A DNA stretch of 64,000 nucleotides from the NCBI RefSeq assembly GCF_036964905.1, contig NZ_JBALHR010000003.1, forward strand, positions 62,001 to 126,000, read 5' to 3'. Below the pieces are notes generated by a model. That model was not told the DNA's origin and did not search any database. It saw nothing but the letters and a program-made list of their open reading frames with translations. This document shows positions 40,968 to 49,075 of this stretch, piece after piece. The DNA comes from Gemmobacter denitrificans (GTDB lineage: Bacteria > Pseudomonadota > Alphaproteobacteria > Rhodobacterales > Rhodobacteraceae). A program made the position numbers and the translations under genes. Numbering within the stretch: position 1 is the stretch's first letter; the number at the start of each line of letters is the position of its first letter.

Positions 40968-43579
40968 TGTTCCGTCCCATGTCGGATGACCGGCCAGTAG
41001 GCGCCGAGTCCGGCGGGCTTGCGCGGCTTGGGCGGCAGGTGCCGATCCTGTGGCTGCTGATCGTGGCCGTGCTGACCTGGCTTGGGGTTCAAAGCCTGAG
41101 CGTCTGGTCTCTCAGCAGTGAATTTTATGATGTGCGTGCCGCTGAATCCGACAATACCACATGGCTTGTCGCGCAGGTCGAGGTGGAGGCGCTGAAGTTC
41201 GGCACCTTGGTTGATCAGGCCTTGATCGATCAGGGCGGACAGGTCGATCTGGCCCCGGTGCGCCGCGCTTTCGACATCATGATCAGCCGGGTCGAGGTTG
41301 TGGATGCCTATCTGAGCCAGCCGGGCATGCTGCATGTGCTGAAATCAGATCGGGATTGGCCGCGGATTCTGGCCGCGACCGATACGCTTCGCAGGCAGAT
41401 TGATGTGTCCGACACGCAATTGATGGCCAATCTGCCAGCGATTCGTGAAACCCTGCAATCGGCCCGGTCCCCCATCCGGAACTTCGCGCTTGATGCCTTG
41501 CGCACGCTTGTATCGGCGCGGACGGAAAATCGGCGGGCGACTGGGGCCGTTCTGGCGCGATCCTCCTTGATATCACTGTCGCTGGTGCTGTTCCTGCTGG
41601 CGATCAGTGCGGCGACCTGGTGGCTCACGCGTCAGGTGCAATCGCGCGGGCTGCAGGCCGAAAGGGCGAAATCGAACCTGGAACGCACGCAGGCTGCCTC
41701 GCTCGATGCGGTGATTGTCGTCGGGGGGGATGGGCGGATCAGACAGGCCAATCCGGCGGCAGAGGTGATGTACGGGCTAAGCCGTGCCGAACTGGTGGGG
41801 GCCGACTTCGCGCGGCTGGTTCTGCCCGAAACGGTCGCCGATCCCGAAACCGCCCAGTTGCGGCAGGTGCTGGTCGCAGGCCAGAGCGCACAGGTGCCGC
41901 AGGGACGGCTGGAGCTGACATCTGCCCGCCGTAATGGTGTTCATTTTCCTGTCGAACTGTCACTGGCTGGTGACCGCGATGCCGATGGTGCGCCGATCCT
42001 GATCGCCTTTCTGCGCGACATATCGGACCGGATCGAGGCCGAGCGGAGCCTGCATGAGGCCCGCGATGCCGCCCTGAAGGCCGCCGAGGCCAAGACCCGC
42101 TTTCTGGCAGTCATGAGCCACGAGATGCGGACGCCGCTGAACGGGGTTTCGGCGGCGCTGGAACTTCTGCGCGAAACCACCCGCCTGTCGCGCAAACAGG
42201 CCCGTTATCTGGGCATTGCCGAAGGGGCGGCCAGCCATGCGCTGAGCCAGATCAACGATGTGCTGGAACTGACCCGGCTGGAAAGCGGTGATCCGGTCGA
42301 AACGCCATCGGCCTTCAATCTGACGCAGGTGATCGGCGATCTGACCCGGCAATTGACCCCGCTGGCCGAAAAGCAGGGCAATCGGATCACCCTTGATCTG
42401 CCGGAATTGCGGCAGGCCGAAGTGCTGGGTCCGCGTCGGGTGTTCCAGCGAACCTTGATGAACCTGCTGGGCAATGCGCTGAAATTCACCAGCAACGGTG
42501 AAGTGCTGGTTTCGGCCAGAATCAAGCCGATGCAAGGCGGGCTGCAGCTGTGTGTCCGGGTGCGCGATACGGGTATCGGCATCCCTGCTGATCGGCTGGA
42601 GACCATCTTTGATCCGTTTGAGACGGTGGATAACGGCTATGATCGCGCGGCGGAGGGGTCAGGCTTGGGTCTGGGCATCGCCCGTCGTGCGGTGGAGCAT
42701 ATGGGGGGCAAGATCGGGGTTGAAAGCACCCCCGGGGCGGGCAGCACCTTCTGGTTCACGGCGTTGATGCAGCCAGGCACCACGGCTCCGGCAACTGTCA
42801 GCCCGCCCGCTGCGCCTTTGGCGGCCGTGGCGCCGCATGTGGTGTTGCTGGCCGAAGATAACGCCGTCAACCGCCTGGTCTTGCGGGAAATGCTGGTCCA
42901 TCTGGGGCAGGAGGTCGTCGAGGCCACAACCGGTGCCGAGGCCGTGGCCCAGGCCCAGACCCGGCGCTTTGATCTCATCCTGATGGATATCAGCATGCCC
43001 GGGATGGATGGGCTGACAGCCACGGCCAAAATCAGGGGCGGGCAGGGCCCCAATTGCAACGGCCGGATCATAGGGTTGACCGCGCATTTTGACCCGGATG
43101 AACTGACCCGGTTCCGCGCGGCTGGCATGGATCAGGTTCTGCAAAAGCCGATGACCTTCCCCCTGCTGATGCGCTTGCTGTCGAATATTGGGTGCGGCGG
43201 GTCGTCGCCGAATACTGCGGGTGGCTCAGAGATGGATGTGGCTGTGTTGGCTGACCTGTGCCAGATACTGCCCATCGAGGCCCGTGCCGCCGCGCTGACC
43301 GGGTTTCTGGATGAAGGCGACGCTCTGCTTGCGCTGTTGGCTGATCAGACCAGTTCCGCTGGCGATGTGGCAACCGCGGTGCATCGCCATGCCGGTGCCT
43401 GCGGGTTGATGGGCGCGCGCAGCTTTGGTGCGCGGCTTTGCAATCTGCAGCGCAAGTTGGAAGTCACGCCGTCATGGCACCCTGGGGCGGATGAGCTTCA
43501 GACACTTGCGGCAGAATGGGCTTTCTTGCGCCAGGAGTTGCCGCGTCATTTGGGAATTGGTCCAAATCCGAAATCCTGA
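40964..43579 (+). CDS. Hybrid sensor histidine kinase with receiver and HPt domains
   Basis: Inner-membrane kinase of 871 aa. Two membrane helices (about 27-47 and 200-222) flank a periplasmic helical sensor. A PAS domain covers about 242-360, the HisKA H-box FLAVMSHEMRTPLNG has His386, and the ATPase has N, G1 and G2 boxes (LLGNALKFT, DTGIGI, GSGLGLGI). A receiver domain has its phospho-Asp at 675 (LILMDISMPGMDG), and a C-terminal HPt domain aligns its phospho-His at 807. A complete phosphorelay chain is thus in one protein. It overlaps the Tat-type gene by 4 bp; a LuxR-type regulator follows after 127 bp. Confidence 0.92.
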   Translation: MMFRPMSDDRPVGAESGGLARLGRQVPILWLLIVAVLTWLGVQSLSVWSLSSEFYDVRAAESDNTTWLVAQVEVEALKFGTLVDQALIDQGGQVDLAPVRRAFDIMISRVEVVDAYLSQPGMLHVLKSDRDWPRILAATDTLRRQIDVSDTQLMANLPAIRETLQSARSPIRNFALDALRTLVSARTENRRATGAVLARSSLISLSLVLFLLAISAATWWLTRQVQSRGLQAERAKSNLERTQAASLDAVIVVGGDGRIRQANPAAEVMYGLSRAELVGADFARLVLPETVADPETAQLRQVLVAGQSAQVPQGRLELTSARRNGVHFPVELSLAGDRDADGAPILIAFLRDISDRIEAERSLHEARDAALKAAEAKTRFLAVMSHEMRTPLNGVSAALELLRETTRLSRKQARYLGIAEGAASHALSQINDVLELTRLESGDPVETPSAFNLTQVIGDLTRQLTPLAEKQGNRITLDLPELRQAEVLGPRRVFQRTLMNLLGNALKFTSNGEVLVSARIKPMQGGLQLCVRVRDTGIGIPADRLETIFDPFETVDNGYDRAAEGSGLGLGIARRAVEHMGGKIGVESTPGAGSTFWFTALMQPGTTAPATVSPPAAPLAAVAPHVVLLAEDNAVNRLVLREMLVHLGQEVVEATTGAEAVAQAQTRRFDLILMDISMPGMDGLTATAKIRGGQGPNCNGRIIGLTAHFDPDELTRFRAAGMDQVLQKPMTFPLLMRLLSNIGCGGSSPNTAGGSEMDVAVLADLCQILPIEARAAALTGFLDEGDALLALLADQTSSAGDVATAVHRHAGACGLMGARSFGARLCNLQRKLEVTPSWHPGADELQTLAAEWAFLRQELPRHLGIGPNPKS

Positions 43580-43706
43580 AGCGCAGGCGCGACATCGTGG
43601 GAGTAGCCAAGATGCCAAAACCCGCGTAAGGTTCCGCCGCGCAGGCTGCACCTCTGGGTTGTGGCGCTGCGATCCTTGATTGGTTTTGGTGACTGATTTG
43701 ACTGAG

Positions 43707-44321
43707 ATGCCTTCTGAAATCCGGCTTTTGCTGGCGGATGATCACCGCCTGGTGCGTGATCTTGTTGCGGCGCATCTGCGGGCCTCGGCCACGTTTGCGG
43801 TGACGACGGCGGAAAGCCTGTCCGATGCAGTGACCCAGATCGAACAGCACGGGGCATTCGACATTATCCTGCTGGACTTTTCGATGCCTGACATGACCGG
43901 CAGCGAAGGGGTGGCGCGTCTGGTCGGCCTGAATGGCGATCATCCTGTGGTGCTGTTTTCCGGTCAGGCGCGGCCCGAGGCGGTGCGCGAGGCGCTGGCG
44001 CGCGGGGCGCGGGGGTATATTCCCAAAAGCACCCCGGCACTCGATCTGACCGAGGCCATTCATGCCATTCTGCAGGGCGAGATCTGGTTGCCAGCCGGGT
44101 TTGAACAGGGGGCGCCGGGGGCCGGTCCGGTTCAGCTTTCGCCGCGGGAACGCGAAGTGCTGGGGTTCATCCGGGCCGGGCTGATGAACAAGGAAATTGC
44201 CGCGCGTCTGAACCTGAGCGAAGTGACCGTGAAGATGCATGTCCGTTCGCTCTGCACCAAGCTGAAGGCCCGCAACCGTACGCAGGCGGCCATGATCGCC
44301 GAAACGCTGGGGATCGGCTGA
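43707..44321 (+). CDS. LuxR/NarL-type response regulator
   Basis: A 204-aa two-domain regulator. The receiver has LLLADDHRLVRD (acidic pocket), phospho-Asp in IILLDFSMPDMTG, and the Lys in YIPKSTPAL. The C-terminal GerE helix-turn-helix is LSPREREVLGFIRAGLMNKEIAARLNLSEVTVKMHVRSL. It is the probable output of the upstream hybrid kinase. I chose ATG 43707; TTG 43680 and GTG 43689 are in-frame alternatives, and no start has a strong ribosome-binding site. Confidence 0.9.
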   Translation: MPSEIRLLLADDHRLVRDLVAAHLRASATFAVTTAESLSDAVTQIEQHGAFDIILLDFSMPDMTGSEGVARLVGLNGDHPVVLFSGQARPEAVREALARGARGYIPKSTPALDLTEAIHAILQGEIWLPAGFEQGAPGAGPVQLSPREREVLGFIRAGLMNKEIAARLNLSEVTVKMHVRSLCTKLKARNRTQAAMIAETLGIG

Positions 44322-44326
44322 TCCTG

Positions 44327-45040
44327 TCAGGTGCCCAACGGAAAACGCGGCGCGACAAGCCAGGTCATCACCCAGTCCGGCCCGTTGGCGCTGTGCAGCG
44401 TAAACACCGTGCCTGCACGCAGATGCGGCGTCAGGTCGCCAGTCAGCCGCAGGGCGAGCCTGTTGCCCGGCACCAGTTCGGCGGCGTCAAAGCCAAAATA
44501 GCGCCCAACCGATGGATGCAGCGCCTTGAACAACGCCTCTTTGGCCGAAAAAAGCCGCGTGGCGTGGCGTGTCATGTCCGGGGCGGGCAGGGCGGCGCGT
44601 TCGGCATCGGTCAGGCAATGCGACAGGATCGCCTCCAGTGCGGACCCGCTGGCCACGGCTTCGATATCAAGGCCCGGGCATACCCCGGTATCTGGCAACA
44701 CCAGACAGGCCATATGCCCGCGCGCATGGCTGATCGATCCGATCAGCCCGCCCGGCCAAACGGGTAGCTTGTCAGGCCCCATGGGCGGTGCCCCTGTGTG
44801 ACCAAAGCCTGCCAGGGCGTGACGCGCCACCGCCCGCCCCGCCAGATAATCTGCCTGTCGGCGGGGATGCGCGCCCAAAAGGCTGGGGGGGAGGGGCAGG
44901 CCAAGCCGGGCCAGCCATGCGGGATCAAGCCGGTCGCCATCGAACCGGCCGCGCCACAGGGTCGCGCCGTCAATGCCCGCCGCATGGGGCATCAGCCCAT
45001 CGGCAAATCCTGTTGCTGCCAGTTCCGCCTGCCACTGCAT
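44327..45040 (-). CDS. 4'-phosphopantetheinyl transferase (Sfp/EntD-like)
   Basis: A 237-aa enzyme that moves the phosphopantetheine arm from CoA to carrier proteins. Family motifs are GSISHARGHMACLV, the Mg-binding GLDIEAV, and FSAKEALFKALHP (the WxxKEA-type motif). It is the EntD/Sfp length class rather than AcpS. ATG 45040 with GGGGGACGGC upstream is chosen; the open frame extends further but over serB antisense. No NRPS/PKS genes lie in the window, so the carrier substrate is elsewhere. Convergent with the LuxR gene. Confidence 0.85.
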   Translation of the reverse strand: MQWQAELAATGFADGLMPHAAGIDGATLWRGRFDGDRLDPAWLARLGLPLPPSLLGAHPRRQADYLAGRAVARHALAGFGHTGAPPMGPDKLPVWPGGLIGSISHARGHMACLVLPDTGVCPGLDIEAVASGSALEAILSHCLTDAERAALPAPDMTRHATRLFSAKEALFKALHPSVGRYFGFDAAELVPGNRLALRLTGDLTPHLRAGTVFTLHSANGPDWVMTWLVAPRFPLGT

Positions 45041-45173
45041 GCCGTCCCCCGTTTCCCCCTGCTTCGCGTCAGCCGCAGCCTTGGTCAAGCGTTTCGCGGG
45101 TGGCAGGCCGCGCCAAAAGGGCTTATTGCGGCAAGTGATGCGCGTTGCGCGACAGGACGGATCGGAGGCCGCC

Positions 45174-46049
45174 ATGTTCATCGTCACCTTGCTGACCAAT
45201 CCCGCCCATCCGGTGCTGGACCGCGCGACGGTGGAAAGCCTGCGCAATGCCTGGGGCGGCGGGGATGCGCGCTGGCTTGACCCCGCCGTGGCCGCCGAAT
45301 TTGCGGTAGAGGCCGTGCCGGAAAACCGCTGGCAGGTCTGGCAGGATTTGCAGACGCTGGCCGTCGATCTGGTGGTGCAACCGGCTGAGGGGCGGCGCAA
45401 GGCCTTGCTGCTGGCCGATATGGACAGCACGATGATCGAACAGGAATGTATCGACGAACTGGCGGACGAGGCCGGGGTGGGCGCCCATGTCGCGGGCATC
45501 ACTTCCCGGGCGATGAATGGCGAACTGGATTTCGAAGCGGCCCTGCGCGAACGGGTCGGGTTGCTGAAGGGCCTGCCCGAATCGGTGATCGACCGGGTCT
45601 ATCGCGACCGCATCACCTTCATGCCGGGGGGCAAGGCGCTGTTGGCCACGATGAAGGCGCAGGGCGGTCATGCCGCGCTGGTGTCAGGGGGCTTTACCGC
45701 CTTTACCGCGCGGGTGGCGACGGCACTTGGCTTTGACGAACACCGCGCCAATACGCTGCTGGTCGAAAACGGGGCTCTGACCGGGGCTGTCGCCGATCCG
45801 ATCCTTGGCAAGCAGGCCAAGCTGGATGCGCTGCTGGAAATCACCGCCCGGCTGGGCATCACCCCCGATCAGGCCATGGCGGTGGGGGACGGGGCCAATG
45901 ATCTGGCGATGCTGAACCGGGCCGGTGCAGGCGTCGCGCTGCATGCCAAGCCATCGGTTGCGGCGCAATGCGATATCCGCATCAACCATGGCGATCTGAC
46001 GGCGCTTCTGTATCTGCAGGGCTATGCGCGCGAGGAGTTCGTCGCATGA
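45174..46049 (+). CDS. serB: Phosphoserine phosphatase
   Basis: HAD-family enzyme of 291 aa that makes L-serine from phosphoserine. Nucleophile motif DMDST is at residues 82-86 (Asp82 nucleophile, Asp84 acid/base), motif II is VSGGFTAFT and the late motif GDGANDLAML binds Mg2+. The N-terminal ~70 residues are the short regulatory part typical of SerB. GGAGG precedes the ATG 45174. It overlaps the GNAT gene by 4 bp. Confidence 0.95.
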   Translation: MFIVTLLTNPAHPVLDRATVESLRNAWGGGDARWLDPAVAAEFAVEAVPENRWQVWQDLQTLAVDLVVQPAEGRRKALLLADMDSTMIEQECIDELADEAGVGAHVAGITSRAMNGELDFEAALRERVGLLKGLPESVIDRVYRDRITFMPGGKALLATMKAQGGHAALVSGGFTAFTARVATALGFDEHRANTLLVENGALTGAVADPILGKQAKLDALLEITARLGITPDQAMAVGDGANDLAMLNRAGAGVALHAKPSVAAQCDIRINHGDLTALLYLQGYAREEFVA

Positions 46050-46525
46050 TCCTGCGCCCGGCTGTTGCATCAGATGCTGCGCCGATGTGCGTGCTGCTGA
46101 ACCGCATCATTGCCATTGGCGGTACCACCGCGCATGAGCTGTCGATGACCCCGGATCAGGTGGCAGGCAATTACATCACCGGTTCGCAGGTGATCTGCTG
46201 CCATGTGGCCGAGATGGACGGCGCGATCATCGGTTTTCAATCGGTCGAAAGGTCTGCCAAGCTGCCCGAGGGCTGGGGTGACATTGGCACCTTTGTCAGC
46301 CCCGATTGCCAGCGCAGCGGTGCCGGGGCGGCGCTGTTTTCCGCCACGCAAGCCGCGTGCCGGGCAGCGGGGCTGCTGGCCATCAACGCCACGATCCGCG
46401 CCGACAATGCGCCCGGCCTTGGCTATTACGCCCGGCGCGGCTTTGTCGATTACGCGACGGACCCCGGCTTTGCCCTGCGTAACGGGCGCGTTGTAGGCCG
46501 GGTTTCGCGGCGCTTCGATCTGTAA
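46046..46525 (+). CDS. GNAT family N-acetyltransferase
   Basis: A 159-aa acetyltransferase. It has the start ILRPAVASDAAPMC, the acetyl-CoA-binding strand and loop VSPDCQRSGAGAALF (R/QxxGxG/A pattern) and the end YYARRGFVDY typical of GNATs. Substrate unknown; relatives include phosphinothricin-type acetyltransferases. Coupled to serB by ATGA. Confidence 0.85.
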   Translation: MILRPAVASDAAPMCVLLNRIIAIGGTTAHELSMTPDQVAGNYITGSQVICCHVAEMDGAIIGFQSVERSAKLPEGWGDIGTFVSPDCQRSGAGAALFSATQAACRAAGLLAINATIRADNAPGLGYYARRGFVDYATDPGFALRNGRVVGRVSRRFDL

Positions 46526-46550
46526 CGGCCAGAGGAAGGCTGTCTGCACC

Positions 46551-46778
46551 TTGCGGGCGATACCCACCGTCAGCCTGTGCATGCTGTGCGACATCGGCCG
46601 CCAACTGGCGCGGGGCGACGCAACCCCGAGCGATCCGTCGATCTGTGACATCTCGCGCAGCCTGCGCGCGCCGGTGTTTGCGGTGGAGTATCGCAAATGT
46701 CCCGGAGTGGCGGCGACGGCGGTTCTGGAAGATTTGATGTTGCGCATCGAACTGGTGATGCAGGGTGAAGGGCTTTGA
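46551..46778 (+). CDS. Possible small protein, unsupported family
   Basis: A 75-codon frame starting with TTG 46551, with AGAGGAAGG 12 nt upstream, ending 31 bp before the TauE-type gene start. It contains several Cys (SLCMLCDIG, SICDIS, RKCPG) and codons in the style of the region. I recognise no family. It may be a spurious ORF in an intergenic region of about 280 bp; the opposite strand shows only a shadow frame. Confidence 0.3.
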   Translation: MRAIPTVSLCMLCDIGRQLARGDATPSDPSICDISRSLRAPVFAVEYRKCPGVAATAVLEDLMLRIELVMQGEGL

Positions 46779-46809
46779 CAAGCCCTGGCCTTCGGCAGAT
46801 GAAGGGCGG

Positions 46810-47568
46810 ATGTTCGAAGTTACCGCCGATCTTGCCGCCCTTCTGGTTCTGGCCGCCTTCTGTGCTGGCTTTGTTGACAGCATTGCCGGGGGTGGGGGAC
46901 TGATCACCTTGCCTGCCCTGCTTTTGGCGGGGGCAAGCCCGGTTCAGGCCCTTTCCACCAACAAGGTGCAGGGCACCTTCGGTGCTGCGACGGCCGCGAT
47001 TTCCTATGCCCGGGCGGGCCATGTTGATCTGAGACGGCAGGTCTGGCCCGCGATGCTGGCCTTTGCCGCCGGGGCCGCCGGGGCGGCGCTGGTCAGCCTG
47101 ATCCCGACGCAAGGGTTGCGCTATGCGCTGCCGGTGATCCTTGTTGCGATCGCACTGTTCTTTGCCCTGAAACCGGGCCTGAGCGATCAGGACCGGATCG
47201 CCCGCCTGACGCCTACCGCCTTTGCGTTGCTGGTGGTGCCCTTGATCGGCTTTTACGACGGGTTGATCGGGCCGGGGGCCGGGGCGTTTTACATGATCGG
47301 CTTCGTGCTGCTGGCCGGGCATGGTGTGCTGAAGGCCACTGCCCATACCAAGCTCTTGAACTTCGCGTCCAATATCGGCGGGTTGGCGGTCTTTGCAGCG
47401 CAGGGGGCCCCGTGGTGGGCGATGGGGCTGGCCATGGGGGCAGCGCAGATCGCGGGCGCCCGGGTCGGATCACGGCTTGCCATGCGCATCGGGGCCCGGC
47501 TGATCAAGCCGCTGCTGGTGGTCACGTCAACGGCGTTGGCAGCGCGGCTGGTCTGGCAGATGCTCTGA
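46810..47568 (+). CDS. TauE/SafE-type sulfite/anion exporter
   Basis: A 252-aa integral membrane protein with about eight helices in two homologous halves. The first half has VDSIAGGGGLITLPALLLAG (the typical Gly-rich start) and STNKVQGTFG; the second has GFYDGLIGPGAGAFYMIGFVL and ATAHTKLLNFASNIGGL. Members move sulfite, sulfoacetate or other organic anions; this one cannot be assigned further. The longer frame from 46765 is not needed. Confidence 0.9.
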   Translation: MFEVTADLAALLVLAAFCAGFVDSIAGGGGLITLPALLLAGASPVQALSTNKVQGTFGAATAAISYARAGHVDLRRQVWPAMLAFAAGAAGAALVSLIPTQGLRYALPVILVAIALFFALKPGLSDQDRIARLTPTAFALLVVPLIGFYDGLIGPGAGAFYMIGFVLLAGHGVLKATAHTKLLNFASNIGGLAVFAAQGAPWWAMGLAMGAAQIAGARVGSRLAMRIGARLIKPLLVVTSTALAARLVWQML

Positions 47569-47641
47569 CCGCCTGAGGTCATCGCCCCAGCGATGGCCGA
47601 GGCAAAAGGCTTGCGCGGCAGCGCGCGCCGCCGGATCACCG

Positions 47642-48310
47642 TCAGATGCGGAAGATCGGCTGCAACAGGCGGGGCACAAGCGCGTTGAACCGCAGCGGCG
47701 CATCGGTCGCAGCCAGACAGATGCAATCCGCCCCTGCCTCGGCCACTGGCGTATGTTCCAGCTCTTCATCCGCGATTTCCAGATCGCCGGGGCCAAAGCG
47801 GTCGGTCGCATCGCGGAACGCCCCTTGCAGCACCAGCGTCAACTCGGTGCCGCGATGGCCATGATCGGGCACAGCCTGCCCTGCAGGGATATACAGAAGT
47901 CGCGCCGTCGCACCACGCCCCGTGGGCAGGATGGCCTGCCGCACGCCCATGCCCAGCGGCCGCCATTTCACCGCCTCCAGATCGCCGCCGACATAGTCGC
48001 GGAGCGGCTGCGGAAAAACCCCGCGCCCAGCGGTGGGGCGAGGCTGATATGCACGGGCCGGTTCCGGCGCAGCCCCTGCGATGCGGGCGAAACAGGCCTG
48101 CAGCGCATCGGGGGCCATATCCTGCAGCGTGACATCCTGACCGCAGGTTTCCAGCATGGCGCCGCCCACAGCCTCAAATGCCTGCAGCCGGGCGCGGCAA
48201 TCATCGCAGAAGGACAGATGGACAGCCATGACAAGGCTGAAGGCCTCAGGCAGTTGTCCGGCGGCATAGGCCATCAACAGGGCGTCAGAGGCATGGTGGC
48301 GGATCGACAT
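47642..48310 (-). CDS. chrR: Anti-sigma-E factor ChrR
   Basis: Zinc-dependent anti-sigma factor that holds RpoE inactive until singlet oxygen or related stress. With the start at ATG 48310 (MSIRHHASD) the zinc ligands number His6, His31, Cys35 and Cys38, exactly as in R. sphaeroides ChrR (HLSFCDDC region). The C-terminal cupin-like domain has PDHGHRGTELTLVLQG and ADEELEHTPV. An ATG at 48328 overlaps the rpoE stop as ATGA and is the alternative start. Same strand as and directly after rpoE. Confidence 0.93.
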   Translation of the reverse strand: MSIRHHASDALLMAYAAGQLPEAFSLVMAVHLSFCDDCRARLQAFEAVGGAMLETCGQDVTLQDMAPDALQACFARIAGAAPEPARAYQPRPTAGRGVFPQPLRDYVGGDLEAVKWRPLGMGVRQAILPTGRGATARLLYIPAGQAVPDHGHRGTELTLVLQGAFRDATDRFGPGDLEIADEELEHTPVAEAGADCICLAATDAPLRFNALVPRLLQPIFRI

Positions 48311-48324
48311 GGCGGGTATTTCGG

Positions 48325-48876
48325 TCATTTCGTGGACATCTGGCTGCGCAACCGGTCCAGAGCCAGCCGGATGCGGGACTTGATGGTGCCAAGCGGAAGG
48401 CCCGTCTCGGCGGCGATTTCGGTATGTGTCAGATCGGCGTAAAAGGCGCGTTCGATCAGCGCGCGCTGCGCATCCGGCAGAGCGGCCAGTGCCTTGCCCA
48501 GTCGCGCCTGATCTTCGGCCATTTCCAGAATGTCGTGCTGATCCGGCTCGGCCTCGGGGCCCCAGGGCAGATCTTCCGGTTCGGGGCGGGCGGATTTGCG
48601 CAGGGCATCAATGCGGCGGTTGCGCGCGATGGTAAATACCCAGGTCGCGACCGAGGCCCGGCTGGGATCGAAGAGATGTGCCTTCTGCCACAGCGTCGCC
48701 ATGACATCTTGCGCACATTCTTCGGCGAGGGCGTCCGATGCGCCGGATTTCATCAGGAAGCCCTTCACCCGTGGCGCAAAATGGCGGAACAGCGCCGCGA
48801 AGGCGATCTTGTCCTGCCGGTCGCGCACAGCCATCAGCAGGGATGCCCAATCTTCATTCGCCGTTTCTGTCGCCAC
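48325..48876 (-). CDS. rpoE: ECF sigma factor RpoE (singlet-oxygen response)
   Basis: ECF-type sigma factor of 183 aa, closely similar in pattern to R. sphaeroides RpoE. Region 2 has LFRHFAPRVKGFLMKSG, AEECAQDVMATLWQKAHLFDPSRASVATW, and region 4 has LTHTEIAAETGLPLGTIKSRIRLALDRLR. GTG 48876, with GGAAG at 8 nt, is chosen as start; the frame extends upstream without support. Its minus-strand promoter candidate (48977-49006) has the sigma-E consensus, in agreement with autoregulation. Confidence 0.93.
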   Translation of the reverse strand: MATETANEDWASLLMAVRDRQDKIAFAALFRHFAPRVKGFLMKSGASDALAEECAQDVMATLWQKAHLFDPSRASVATWVFTIARNRRIDALRKSARPEPEDLPWGPEAEPDQHDILEMAEDQARLGKALAALPDAQRALIERAFYADLTHTEIAAETGLPLGTIKSRIRLALDRLRSQMSTK

Positions 48877-48976
48877 TGCGTTCTTCCGCTGCCCTGCCTG
48901 ATGGGCAGAAGCATAAGGCGCGCCGGTGGCACGTCCATGGGGAAAATCGCAGGGGCTGGCATCGAACATCATGTTG

Positions 48977-49006
48977 CTTTTACGCGGGCTGCGGAAAACC
49001 GGATCA
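48977..49006 (-). promoter_or_regulatory. Sigma-E-type promoter of rpoE-chrR
   Basis: Minus-strand TGATCC (49006-49001), 18-bp spacer, TAAAAG (48982-48977). This fits the RpoE promoter pattern of Rhodobacter (TGATCC ... TAAGA-like). The leader to the rpoE start is about 95 nt. Confidence 0.8.
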
Positions 49007-49019
49007 CTGGAAAAGCAAT

Positions 49020-49049
49020 TGATCCGGCAACGCCGCTGCGCCGTATCCT
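49020..49049 (+). promoter_or_regulatory. Sigma-E-type promoter of the divergent five-gene operon
   Basis: Plus-strand TGATCC (49020-49025), 18-bp spacer, TATCCT (49044-49049), about 26 bp before the ATG at 49076. The -35 is a perfect match; the -10 is weaker. With the rpoE promoter, the two -35 boxes lie 13 bp apart in opposite directions (GGATCA...TGATCC). Confidence 0.75.
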
Positions 49050-49075
49050 TGCAAAACACCCGAGAGGACAGGCCC

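Noticed and set aside
46570..47346. Minus-strand ORF of 258 codons opposite the TauE/SafE gene
   Set aside because: Shadow frame; the plus strand encodes a clear membrane protein.
49001..49025. GGATCA...TGATCC as a repressor palindrome
   Set aside because: Each half has a matching -10 element at 18 bp in its own direction, so two divergent sigma-E -35 boxes explain it better.
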